From: Sarcocystis neurona
Lineage: Eukaryota; Apicomplexa; Conoidasida; Eucoccidiorida; Sarcocystidae
Length of the DNA: 64,000 nt
NCBI GenBank assembly: GCA_000727475.1
Contig: KL647289.1
Location: forward strand, 7,616,629-7,680,628
Direction of reading: 5' to 3'
Positions within the stretch are counted from its first letter, which is position 1, and the number at the start of each line of letters is the position of its first letter. The notes under the pieces are model-generated. The model was given only the letters and a program-made list of their open reading frames with translations, did no database searches and was not told the DNA's origin. Made by a program: the position numbers and the translations under genes. This document shows positions 1-12,000 of the stretch, in pieces.

Positions 1-2
1 GT

Positions 3-3000
3 GGGCATGCTGACGATGGTCTGGCACCGTTGGGACATGGACTTCCCGTGCCCGTTCCTGCTGCTCCTGTTGTCGCTGCTGTCCCACCAGTTGCACCAGA
101 GCCCGTGGCAGTTCCTCCGCCTGCGCCACAAATCATTCCTGTTCCAGTGCCAATGCCAATTCCTCAAAAAATGTCACCTGGAGCACACTCCCTCCCTTCG
201 ATAAGTAAACTTGCAGATCTCCCTGCGGACCACACCCGGCCCAAGTACCGCCGCAGAGAAAGTGTGGTTACTACTGATGTGACGTGGAGTTGCCCCCCGC
301 CATTCCTCTTCGCGGGAGATGAGTGCGTCATGTTTGATCAGAAACCCAGCAAACTAGGCTGCCGTGAAGGATGGCTCTTCGACGACGGTAGCTGTAAAGG
401 TGCCAACGTAGCCCCACCCACTGCAGAATGCGACCCAGGATTCGAGACCGTGCACGGTGAATGCATTCGTCAAAAAACCGCTCCAAAGCAAATCCTTTGC
501 CCAGTTGGCTTCGTACTTGAGCACGAGCATTGTGTCCAAGAAATCACCACAAGGGCCGACGTCGTCTGCCCCGAGGGTGAGGCGGAAATGCGAAGCTCTC
601 TCGCGGAGACACCTGTTTTACAGTGAGAGTGTACGAGTGTGGAAGTATGCCTCGACGCAGAGACACAAATCTTCTGCATATAAATACACGCAGCTCTTGG
701 GATATAGCGTATGTGTTCTACATGTACAAGTTGTTTGAACTGGTTGTGTACCAAGGTGCCACTGTTTACGCGTGTTCCAGCTTCTACACACATACGTGTA
801 CACAGATATGGCGGATAACTTACGTAGGCGAATGCCACTGTCAGGAGCGGAATTCCGTTCACAGTTATCATTGTTGGAACGCATAAAAATTCCACTGGTT
901 TTCTCGACAGTGTGTCTTTCACAGGTCTGCACTGGTGCGTAGATTCGTCAATGCTGAGTGGTTTTTTCACTCAGTATGTATGGTCGAGCTGTGGCACACT
1001 CATTTCTCCAATACGCAGGAAGTATATACACGGAAGGCGTCTGTTTGAAGCAGACGACGTTTCAACCCACGCACGCGTGCCCCGCCGGTTTTGAGCCTCT
1101 GCACGGCCACTGCCGTCGACAGCTGGTGCAGCCCAGCAAGGGGAGCTGCCCGCCTGGGATGACTCCTGCAGGAAATGCCTGCGTTTCCCAGCAAGTTGCA
1201 GAGGCGACGAAGGCGTGTCCAGAAGGTTATCAGATGGTGAACAACATGTGCATATCCCATCAAGCCACAGCACCCACGGCCACTTGCAAGCAGTAAGCCC
1301 GCACACGTAGACGTTGCGTGGCCGCACACGCAAGCGCACGAGCAGAAGACGCAGAAAGAGTGAGGAGGCAGGAAGCAGGCAAAAGTGAACAGACGCGCGT
1401 ATTGCACTGGTGTAAACTCACCCGGGTGGTGTGTTCGAAGACACACGACACTCGCAGCTGGACAGTTGTTCACGCGGCTGTATAGAAGTGCCTTCTCGCT
1501 CAGCTTCCATGGCTACAATGCGTGAGTGTGAAGAGTGTATCGTGGCAAAAAATGTTTTGCAGGCAAATGGGAAGCTTGGTCACCTTTTCTAACCTATTCT
1601 TCCCTGTAAACGATATGCACTGAAGTCACCCGGTAGATGTTTCCAGCGCCTTACAAAACAACTGCGTACTACTTCTCGCCACAAGATACGGTATTAGGGG
1701 GCGGTCGTGGGACGCCAAGCAGAAAGTGCGGTACGTGTCTGCAAATGTGTACATTTGTACAGTTCGCTTCCACGCAACCCTTTGCACGTAGACCGCGGCC
1801 GAGCTTGATGACTGTGAGATTTTTCGTCCATTTTGGCTTTCTTGCTCCCCTCTAGAGGTTTCCGTGGAAAACCGCCACTACAGTTGCACTGCGATGCTTT
1901 CAGAGTCACTTTTCTCCGTTCCACATGAGATAATACGTAAGATCAACGCGCCGAGCACTAAGGCACTTACAAGTACTGTAGTTCTCTGAACTCTTATGAG
2001 GTCTGAGCGTTGCGTGCCCCGCCATGGCCACGTGCGTATGTGTGCACATTGTGTGTGCTCAGAGGCGTGCTCGAGCACGACAGGTGTGTCATTCGTTTCC
2101 AGGAGACGCCTACTTTAAGCTGTCCGCCCGGCTTCGAGCTTCGCCATCAAGAGTGCGTGAATGAACACACCGTGCACGCAACAGTGCAGTGTCCGCCCAA
2201 TACGGCTTACGACTCTAGGAAGCACGCGTGTATTGGTGCTACTCACAAAAGTGCGGTGGCTAACTGGAGCTGCCCTGTTGGCTACACACCCACCTCTGAC
2301 AAAAGTTCTACGTGCACACGCATAAGTACAGCCCGGCCGGATCAAGCGTGCCCTCCGCATCTGACGTATGATGCATTGGAGCAGGTTTGTAAAGGTATGC
2401 ATCAGTCACCGCCTAAGCTATCGTGTCCGCCAGGATTTCAGCTTAACGATGACCAGTGCTTCCTCTCTGACAACGTGACACCCCAAAATGTGTGTCCTCC
2501 TGGATACGCGTACAACAGCAACCAACACAATTGCGTGCAAACTCTAGAGGAGCCTCCTCACCAGGACTGTCCCCCTGGCTTTTCATTTCAGGTAGATGGT
2601 TCGTGTGGAAAGACAGAGTCAGTGCAGCCGCATCTGGCCTGCCCACCAGGATCACGGCTTCAGCAACACAAGAATGAAGCCGTATGCGTAGGCGACGGCC
2701 ACGTGCCACCGCAGCAAGTCTGTCCACCTGCCTTCCATCAGAAAAGGCTCCCTAACGGACACATTGAATGCGTTGGACAGAATGTGGCGCCCGCTAAACT
2801 TGCATGTCCTCCTGGTTTTGCCGAGCATGACTTTCAGTGTGTGAAGCCTGAAGTCGGCCCGCTGCGCGTGGCTTGTCCCGCAGGTTTTGTGTTGCTCGAT
2901 CACCAGTGTGTACTGAAGGTAGAAGAACCACCGGTAGTGATGTGCCCTGTGGGTTACAAACTGTACAAAGGTGTGTGTGTGAAGCAGATGAAAACCCCGC

Positions 3001-3581
3001 CCATACCTCAGTGCCCACCAGGTTTTCGTTATGATGCACTGACTGGCAAGTGCTACAAGATCAAAGTCGATTACGACTACGAGGAGGAGCTACCATTACA
3101 GGAAATGCCCAAGAAGCCCCGAAGAGAAGAGGAAGCCCAGCTACCTCTCGAGGAAACCACCACAAGCACGCGCCGACCTCCTCCCGCTCCGGAATATGCC
3201 GCCCCGGCAGCAGCTCCAATGATCCCGACACTACCAACACCCGCCGCGGCGCCGCTTGCAGCCGCACCTGTCATGCAGGCTCCTCCTACTACAGTGCAAA
3301 TAATATCACAGCCTGTTCCCATGCCTTCTCCTGTTGTTTATCTACCGCAGCAGGCGCCTCCGCCGCCTCCTCCGATAGCTAAAGTACCGGTTATGCCGCC
3401 ACCTCCGCCCCCTCCGCCTCCCCCACCTCCTCCAATGCCAATGCCTATTCCTATTGTGGTGCCAATAAAGCAGCCTGCTCCCCCGCCTGCAAAGAAGGCT
3501 GTGCACCCTGTGCCCGTGGCACACCATCAAACGGTGTTGGCCGTGGCAGACCAAAAGAGGAAGCATCGATGGTTTTCGTAA
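3..3581 (+). CDS. Oocyst wall protein (COWP/OWP family), 5' partial, 3 exons
   Basis: Structural protein of the coccidian oocyst wall. My model joins 3-576, 1019-1292 and 2063-3581, giving 788 residues in the window; the start and any signal peptide lie upstream. The product opens with a Pro/Val-rich block (about residues 1-60), then has 22 two-Cys modules of the form C-P-x-G-(F/Y)-x(4-10)-C, spaced about 23-28 residues apart, then a Pro-rich tail with a run of 11 prolines and a basic end (KRKHRWFS). Splice sites are GTGAGG/CAG and GTAAGC/CAG, and both joins restore a Cys module exactly (CPEG to SIYTEGVC; CKQ to GVLEHDRC), which is strong support. Repeated CPxGF-C modules are the hallmark of Cryptosporidium COWPs and Toxoplasma/Eimeria OWPs, where disulfide-linked modules build the wall. 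The stop TAA overlaps a perfect donor (GTAAGT at 3578), so a further 3' exon cannot be excluded. Confidence 0.9.
577..1018 (+). other. OWP intron 1 (phase 1)
   Basis: The donor GTGAGG at 577 and acceptor ATACGCAG ending at 1018 split the Gly codon of a CPEG motif. Removing the intron recreates a complete Cys module. Short open frames inside it have no Cys periodicity. Confidence 0.85.
1293..2062 (+). other. OWP intron 2 (phase 2)
   Basis: The donor GTAAGC at 1293 and acceptor GTGCTCAG ending at 2062 split the Gln codon of CKQG. Unspliced reading stops at once (TAA). Splicing recreates C-x-x-G-V-L-E-H-D-x-C, nearly the same as the C-P-V-G-F-V-L-E-H-E-H-C module in exon 1. Confidence 0.85.
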
Positions 3582-4489
3582 GTTCAACTGCGTGAAGTTT
3601 CAGAAACGGTGAAACCGTGGTTATTAACTAGTGCGGCCGACGGTAAATCGGTGCAGCGGGAACTTTTTCTTGTTCAGCGGGCCGCGGTTTGCGTTCACCC
3701 CTATATATATATATATACAGATGTCCACATATATACTGATGCATAAAAATGTGGTAATTTATGTGCACGCATGTGTGAGTCTTCACACGCGTAGCTACGT
3801 CTGTGGTGTGTGTGGGCTGTCGGCGCGTGCCGTAGCGCTCAGGCAGAGAACGAAGGGTTCTGCTGCTGCCGGATCTTTGTACCGACGTGGTGTCAATGAA
3901 CAGTGCCATCTGCTCTGTTATATTTTTCTTCTCTGACAAGTGTGTACCGTAGGTTGGCCTTCGTGGATGGATTGGCGTCAATGGTTTGACTTAATGCTCT
4001 TGAGTAACAAGGACATTAACGCAAGCCGTATTCATAATATAACCATTTCTGCCCAGGTTGAGCTTGTTTACGAAGCATTTAGTTACCGTTTTGGAGGCAG
4101 CAGTACTGCCGCAATAGAAGCACTTCGAGCAGCCGATTAAGACGGAAACATAAGAAAGACTTTTTTCTAAAAGAAAGCATATATTCACAAAGGGATATTC
4201 GTCCAAATTCGTAGAAGAGACTCACACATTTTAATAGAGAGTGGATAAACAAGGCAAACTGGACACACGGTGAAACAAAACCTTACAGTGAGTAGAGGGG
4301 GCTACCTAGTGAAGGGTGCGATTATTACTTGTAGGGAATAACAGAAACGCATTGCCATGCGAGGAGTGTGCGGCGGCGACGCCTTTTTTATTGTAGGGGA
4401 AAAGACGCTCAAGCCGGCAGCGTCAGCGATACTCTACAGAGAGTCCCCAGCATCTTGCTGCGCACACACATACACACACACACACACAC

Positions 4490-5254
4490 ACACCTATGGG
4501 CAAATATATATATCGACGAGCACGTGCACTTATATATTTGCCCGTAGGCATTCAACAATGTATCTGTACACACACACACACACCTATGGGCAAATATATA
4601 TATCGACGAGCACGTGCACTTATATATTTGCCCGTAGGCATTCAACAATGTATCTGTACACACACACACACACACACCNNNNNNNNNNNNNNNNNNNNNN
4701 NNNNNNNNNNNNNNNNNNNNNNNNNNNNNNNNNNNNNNNNNNNNNNNNNNNNNNNNNNNNNNNNNNNNNNNNNNNNNNNNNNNNNNNNNNNNNNNNNNNN
4801 NNNNNNNNNNNNNNNNNNNNNNNNNNNNNNNNNNNNNNNNNNNNNNNNNNNNNNNNNNNNNNNNNNNNNNNNNNNNNNNNNNNNNNNNNNNNNNNNNNNN
4901 NNNNNNNNNNNNNNNNNNNNNNNNNNNNNNNNNNNNNNNNNNNNNNNNNNNNNNNNNNNNNNNNNNNNNNNNNNNNNNNNNNNNNNNNNNNNNNNNNNNN
5001 NNNNNNNNNNNNNNNNNNNNNNNNNNNNNNNNNNNNNNNNNNCGTAGGCATTCAACAATGTATCTGTACACACACACACACACCTATGGGCAAATATATA
5101 TATCGACGAGCACGTGCACTTATATATTTGCCCGTAGGCATTCAACAATGTATCTGTACACACACACACACACACACCTATGGGCAAATATATATATCGA
5201 CGAGCACGTGCACTTATATATTTGCCCGTAGGCATTCAACAATGTATCTGTACG
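4490..5254. repeat. Tandem 90-94 bp hairpin repeat array with (CA)n linkers
   Basis: Two near-identical copies lie left of the N gap (CACCTATGGG at 4491 and 4581, period 90) and two lie right of it (5081 and 5175, period 94). Each unit has a perfect 13-bp inverted repeat, GGGCAAATATATA...TATATATTTGCCC, enclosing about 20 bases that contain the palindrome GCACGTGC. After the hairpin come CCGTAGGCATTCAACAATG and a variable CA tract, whose length accounts for the change in period. Confidence 0.93.
4679..5042. other. Assembly gap, 364 N
   Basis: A run of 364 N lies inside the tandem array. Identical repeat units flank both sides, so the gap is most likely a collapsed or unresolved part of the array, and the true copy number is unknown. 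Confidence 0.99.
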
Positions 5255-6078
5255 TTTGCCTCCACAGCTTTAACGGCGTTGAATTTACGAGGTTACTGAA
5301 TACGTGCATACGCACGGCAACACCGCGACACGGCCTTCACACCCAGTAAGGTGTCCGGCCAGAGACTATCGTCACGTCAGTGAAGCCCTTTTATAAAAAA
5401 AAGTTCTCTTCTTTGTGAAGTCACGAGAAAAATTGACGTCACCAGGTGTTAGCCGACTATCGTCACGCTCGAGATGCCCCATCGAGCAGCTCCGCGTGAA
5501 GAGTCACAACGAGAGTTTGCCAGTAAAACTTGGCAAGACTTTGCATGCATGTGCTCAAGAGCCATACAGGGGAGGGAGGCAGCTTTTTCTGACAAACGGC
5601 GCGGTCTAGGGATTGCAAAAATATTTCAGCTAAAAAAGGCTCTCTCCACGCTGCAGCACCTGAGAGGAATCAACTCTCCGCCCTGACAACCGATGCGCGC
5701 AGTAGGTGAAAACAGGAGAATTCCGCTCGAATGGGACAGTGCTTGGCACACACGCCCCCACACTAGGAAACCGATAGTGCATCCCTATATATGTGCACAC
5801 ATATGTATACATACACTTTTCCTCTGCCATACAAGCACACACGTGTCTGCCCCTACCTGTGCAAATACAACCCGCACTGTAGAACGTAGCGGGGACGAGG
5901 TCGTCCATCTCCCCTCCTAGTACACCCACGAGGTGGCATAACTGCGTACACATCGTTGACACTGTCGATTCGGTTTCCCGCACACGAATGCAAAGAAACA
6001 CTATTGCGCGGGGCCTCAGAATTTTATAAGGACATCAAGCTACGACGTTCCCCTATAACTTTCAAGTTGTGTACTTAC

Positions 6079-9000
6079 TCGAGCTGGAGAGGCGTGCTGA
6101 GTCCCGCTGCCATGGTCATGTGCGTCAGGCCGACGTGCTACAAGAGTCCCGCAGAACAAACAGAAACGCCAGAGAACAGATCTAGCTGCACGGGATGCAT
6201 ATTCGTCTTTGTGGAACACTGGTACAGAAACAAAGAAGTTGTCGTAAAAGCCTCGTGCTGGGATTCACAAAGCAGAAAAAAGGTCAAATTCCCCCTTCAC
6301 ATGCGAGGTCTTGCTGTTGGTCAGTTATACCTCCCGGAGGTTACAAGAGAAACCGGGACGCAGCCTCAGCAAGCCCCAGCAAGTACCCAAACGTGCAGCA
6401 TGTGGTGCGCACGCCCTCTATCATCAGGAGCTTTACAACATACAAAAAACCTACGCAGAAGCGCAAGCTGGTGAAGAAGCAGCTCAGGAGTCACCACTGC
6501 GCATCTAGCAAACAGCAAGTCTGGCAGAGAGCTCAGCTTCACGGTGCGCTCTCTCCCTCCTCTGTGCTTCTCCCTCCAGTTACTGCCAGACCCCATTTCT
6601 TCTACACACACACACACACGTTTCAACAGTTCGTCTCTCGCCCACCTATAGGGATATATAATCCCCCTGCACGTCTACATGCATGTGCGTCTGCACGTCT
6701 ACCTGTGTAGGCAAGAACCTGTTGCTGGGATGCCAGGAAAAGCTGCAGTCAGAGACATGGACCGCTGCCGCACATCTTAGAAAAACGTCAACGGATCGTC
6801 CATTCCCCGTGAACATGCTGTTGATTGCAGAGAAAAGTAGGCTGCTCCCTCGACTCGTGCGGGTCTGGCGGCGCGCCCCTGCTCTGGAGCACAACAGAAA
6901 AAGAACTGCAGATGCCTCTGCTACAAGAAGACGACTGCACGATGGCCTACGGATCACACGTTTATACACCTCGCAACTTTCCGCACTTCTTTCTTCTCTC
7001 TCTTGTAGCCCCGTGGCTCCGCCACATTCTTGTCCCTCCTTCTCACTCAGCTGCACTTCGTCTTTGTGTGGCTGTCCAGCTGTTCGTTGAACACCTTGTG
7101 ATACTCTTTCCCTTGTCTTACCATCAACCTCTCTACCCGTTTCTCCCCCTCCGCCTGAAACGTTACCCTGCGTCCCCTTTCTTCCTCCTCTTCTTTCCTT
7201 CCCTTTCTCGACTCTCTGCATGGGAGAACTGACGTCTGCCCGCTACACTGCTCACCTTGATGTACTCCAGAAGGATGTGTTCCTTGCACTCGCCTTCAAA
7301 GCGGCGAAGCACCGTGCGTGTCGTCAGCACAATATCCATCGGCGAATACCCCCGCTCAAGCAGCGCAGCAGCAATCTCATGGCTCTCTCTCCACCTCCCG
7401 CGCATGCAGGCCCGGAGCATCGCGCGCACACTGTCGGGAGGGGGATTGTCGCAGACCTGTGTAACAGAAATATTTTACGTAGAGCTTCGTGTGCAGATAG
7501 TTGGGTGTCATGCGGAGGAGTGTATGTGCCAACTGTTTACACACGAATGAGCGTTGTATACACCGACGCGTGTTCAGACCTTTTTCATTCTACGTTTCCT
7601 CGGGCGAGCAGTTCAAAGGCGTAGAAGGTCGACTGCAAATTATTTAATGCACTTCGACCGTTTCGCTTCTTCACATGGGTGCACGTCCTGCTACAGAGAT
7701 GTGTAAGCAAAAGGACACAAAACTGCTGCGATGGTCATACACTGCTATCACTCGGTTTTTCTCCATGAACGAAGACGGTTCAACGGCAAACACAGAACTG
7801 CAAAGTTTACAACCTTGTCTGTCTTATTCCCTTCTGCGTATGAAGGTCCCTCAATGCAAATCGATGAGCCTGAACTTACAACGTTTGACTTATGGGGTGA
7901 GGCTCATAGAAGGTAGAAGACGCTACCGGCGGTGCACACGTCCGACAGAATGAGGGTCTATTCGGACCTGCACACGAACGGTATACGGTGCACATGCGTA
8001 GAATTGCTACACTCTATCTCTCAGCTACGCGCAGGCGGTGGAAAACCGCTTGCTAGAACTCCGCCTGCAGCTGCCAGAGTTCCTCCATCGGTTGTCTGCC
8101 GCGTGTGTGACAGAAGGACAAAACAGATGGAAAATGGAAGAAGCCGAGGCATCACGCATCCGCAGGGCTTCACTGCGCCCACGTCTTCACAGCATCAGGA
8201 CGACTGACTGGAGAGTCAGGAGCGAGCCATGCAGTCGTTAAAAAAAACGTAGACTGCAGACACATCGCCTCTGTACGTACAACACCACGACCGGCCAGCA
8301 CAAGAAAATCCGATTCGATTATTTCTACGAGCAGGGCCCCTACAATGAATACGATGTAGGTGCGGGCATATATATGCACACGTGTAAATACATACATTTA
8401 CGTACATATATATATATATGCGTCAATGCATATACGCGAGTGTAGCAACAGCGGTGGCGTGCCAAACAGTCTATGCGCCTTGCTGCTCCACGCACGCGTC
8501 ACTTCAAAGGCTCGCCCAGTCCCGAACATGAATGCTTCGGAGCCGCCCTGTTGAGGGAGAAGCTGCCGCTGCGTAAGTGGCGCAGGTAGTGTGTCACACT
8601 GGTACAAACGCGCAGAGAGCCACATAGACTGCAGAGGCCAGAGGGACAGTAAGAGGGCGAGAGTGCGGCGGGACACGGGATGCCGGCGGGGCACGACAGG
8701 CGTGTCTGTCCAGTCCTACCTTTTCCACATTTTCTCGGGTGACGCGTCCGAATGCAGAGAAGGTTGACTGCAAATTATTGAGCGCACTTCGCATGTCGCC
8801 GTCAGCGAAGAATACGATCGCTTCCATCCCGTCGTCAGTGATCGGCACTCCCTCTGCAGCGCAGACCTGCCGCAACCGCCGCACCACCTGCGCAGTCACA
8901 CCGGACGAAGGAAAAAGACGTCGCACGAGTACAGCCGCGCAAGCCGCGCACAAAAAACAAAGCCCCAAGAAACTAGCAGGGTCCATATCGCAGTGCGCTG

Positions 9001-12000
9001 CGAGGAGGAGCGCGGAGACACCACGAAGGCCAGGGTGTCCACACGGGAGCGCGCGATAAAATGACAAGGATGTGGGCGTATGAAAACTAGATAGCACCCA
9101 AGATTGCCTACTCGCGCCCAGCTTCGGCAAAGTATCTGCAGTTCGCACGCGTGCACCAAGAAGACGCGAGACACACAGATACGGTAGTACCTGCCGTCGG
9201 GCGAAAACACGAGACGGCACAAGGATGAAGTTAAAGTGCATCCCATGAAACAAACTAAGCACAGCGGAAGAGAGGACGCTAAACGGGAGCATGGGACGAC
9301 ACATATGAATCAAACAAGACATTCTGAAGACATTCACAAGGGGCTGCGGCGGCGCGAAGGGACCGCTGCGCAGACAGGCACTCGGGAGGAGAGCAGCGAC
9401 ACGCAGAGGCAGACGCAAGAAGCAAGCGAGTGTCGGTACACCACACACCCGTTCGTTGTTCATGGTAAGGAGAGGTCGCAGGCGAAGAAGCGGCCCCTAG
9501 GTGCATGCAGAAGTGTTTTCTAGGTGACTCCGTTCCCGCAGCTAGTTGCGCGAGGGACGGTGGCGAGCTGCGCAGCATGCAGAGGACGGACAGGTAAGAA
9601 AATACACTTTCCCACGCCACGCAAGGGACCGGCAGGGGAGAAAAGACAGGACGGACGCGCAGAAGAAACCCAGAGACAGAACGCGCAAAGGCGACCCGTC
9701 GCTCCCATTAGCGATACGCACGCAGACAATCATCAATATTCAGGACATGCTCCTGAGAGACAACGTTGTACAGTAGGCTAATCACACAATGCGCAAGGAA
9801 GAGTACAACGGCAGGAAAGCCAGCCATCAAAAACATACAATACTGAAATTTTTCGAGGCAGATGCAAAAAAGGCTGGAAGTAAAGTAAAGGACGCTGCGC
9901 GGAAGCGACGTCCACCTACAGAGTGTACGCGCACAGGAGGAAATTTACACTACAAACAGAACACTCACGCAGGCGCAAGCCTACACACATATATATGTGG
10001 GCGTACACAGATATATGTGTACTTGTATGCGTACACATAGATACGCATATGTATCCATGTAGACGTAAATACGTAGGTACACATATGGATAAATACATAT
10101 ATATGTATACATGTGGCCGTACGTAGATACATGTATACATACATTTGTACCCGTACGTAGGAATATACACATATACGGACAAATATATATATATATATAT
10201 GTGGCTATATATATATATATATGTGTGACTATAGAGATACATACATGGAAAGATAGAGGGACACGTAGACAGATACGTGTATAACGTGTTGATGTACATA
10301 TTGAGGCATATTTACGTGGTGATATAAATGCATACAGGCACACGGACGCACCGCCTGAGACGTCTCTATGGAGGGCATCTTGCGAGGGAGCAGGTGTGAA
10401 CGAGTAGGGTCCGGTCAGATTGGCTGTAATAAAAGAGGCAGTCCACGACAAACTCAAAAATTTTACTGCACGCATGTGCTTCGTGGCCTGCATGCGTGTG
10501 TGCAGCTATCTGCATATATGCACCGATGGCTGCGTGGGGAGGGCAGAATCTACGCTGGACCAAGTGCAGACTGATGGCAAGTCGCCTTCACCGTTGGGAG
10601 CGGAGCCGACCGCAGCGGAGGTGAGCACCACGTAACAACGCCCCGTCGTGGGTAACTTCATACCGACACGTGCAGATCTCCGCATAAATACATGAAGACG
10701 CAGGTACACATATGAATATTCATAAAAAAAAGAGAGAACCAAGTGCAGACAAACCCATTAAGTTCGTACCGGAGAGTACTTGTTGCGAGAAAGACAGGAT
10801 ACGGCGGAAGGCAAAGGAGAACGAAGTTGCGAACGAGAAAGCAGACACCAGGAAGAAGAAAGGGACGTGCTGGGGTGGGGGGAAGTCCAGAAGGATGGGC
10901 AGGGAAGAAAATGAGGAAGACAGTCGCCAGTGCAGAGGACTACCTGCTTGTCGTCGAGCTTGTGGAAGCGCAGGATTGCACAGCGGGATTGAATCGGCTC
11001 GATCACGGCAGAGGAAGAATTACACGCCAGAGCGAAGCGCGTACTGTCGCTGTACTGCTCCATGATCCTTCGCAGAGCCTGTAACATCATATCAGAGTCA
11101 ACTCGTTGGCATTAACATTTACTCCCATGCGCACCTATATATATATATATTTATCCACCCACGCGGCTATACACTAACATATGCATATACGCGTGTATAT
11201 ACGTATATACATATATATACACATAGACACGAGTACACAGGCGTAAATACACGTATACATATATATATATATTTCTCCATGCAGGCACACACGTAGATGT
11301 GCACGTCTGTCTGGAGGCGTAGAAATATATGAAGAGCCAACGACATGAACGCGCGCGTCACTCCGCGGGTGCATGTATAACGCCAGACGTGTGCTTCGTA
11401 AACACGGCCATGCAGACAACGGTGCCGTCGGGGGGCAATGACATACGCAGACGCGCGAACTTGACGAGGCAGACGGGCATCTGGGCTTGCGCCAACTGCA
11501 GCAAAGGAACGCACGTGTACGCAGGACTTTTGTGTGTGTGTGTGTGTGTGTGCTGCAGCGGTCCTGTTTCATCATCTGCTTCCCAACCCCAGGCGCTGGG
11601 CCACACGCACACGTCTTATCTCCGTTCTCTAGACAAAATATACACACATACACCCCCATGTATACTATGCCGGTTCTCCATATAAATCTGTGCACACGCA
11701 CGAAGTCACACGCGTGCGTGACTAAAGAAGCTGACACGTGGCGTCGTTGCATTTCTGCGGGACGCTGCTGCGGCTGAGAGACCTGCGCATCCAGATGGGA
11801 AGAGAGAGAAAGACAGAAGAGTGCGCAGAGTGAGGTAACTACCGACCCCCTCCAAACCCCCCAGACGCATGTTCGGCAAGAGGTTCCCAACGTCACTGCC
11901 TGCTGCGACACCAACGAGCTTTTCCCTTCTACAGACGCATCACGCGCGACCCTCTGGTTTTCATCGGCCCAGCCAACAAGGCAACAGCAGACTGCTAGAA

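Larger units (their letters stand above)
3582..6078. other. Intergenic region between convergent OWP and RFC genes
   Basis: This holds the 3' flanks of two convergent genes, a short TA-rich tract near 3701-3720, the hairpin tandem array with its N gap (4490-5254), and about 800 bp of unremarkable sequence. An open frame at 3940-4140 (+) contains a plausible acceptor and a Gly/Ser/Ala-rich end, but it could not be joined in a convincing phase to the OWP gene. No gene is claimed. Confidence 0.6.

Noticed and set aside
3940..4140. 66-codon plus-strand frame downstream of the OWP gene, with an acceptor-like site at about 4057
   Set aside because: Joining it to the OWP donor at 3578 gives an early stop in the required phase, and the frame has no Cys modules or Pro-rich sequence.
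4490..5254. Regularly spaced repeats considered as a CRISPR-like array
   Set aside because: The units are contiguous satellite copies with CA linkers, not repeats with unique spacers, and the genome is eukaryotic.
4357..5349. 330-codon plus-strand open frame and matching minus-strand frames across the N gap
   Set aside because: They consist of repeat units and undetermined bases. The translation is Tyr/Ile/Thr/His low complexity.
6646..7221. 191-codon minus-strand frame next to RFC2 exon 6
   Set aside because: It reads through the intron after exon 6. Its Gly/Arg/Glu-rich sequence is unlike any RFC C-terminus, and the true next exon is at 6079-6137.
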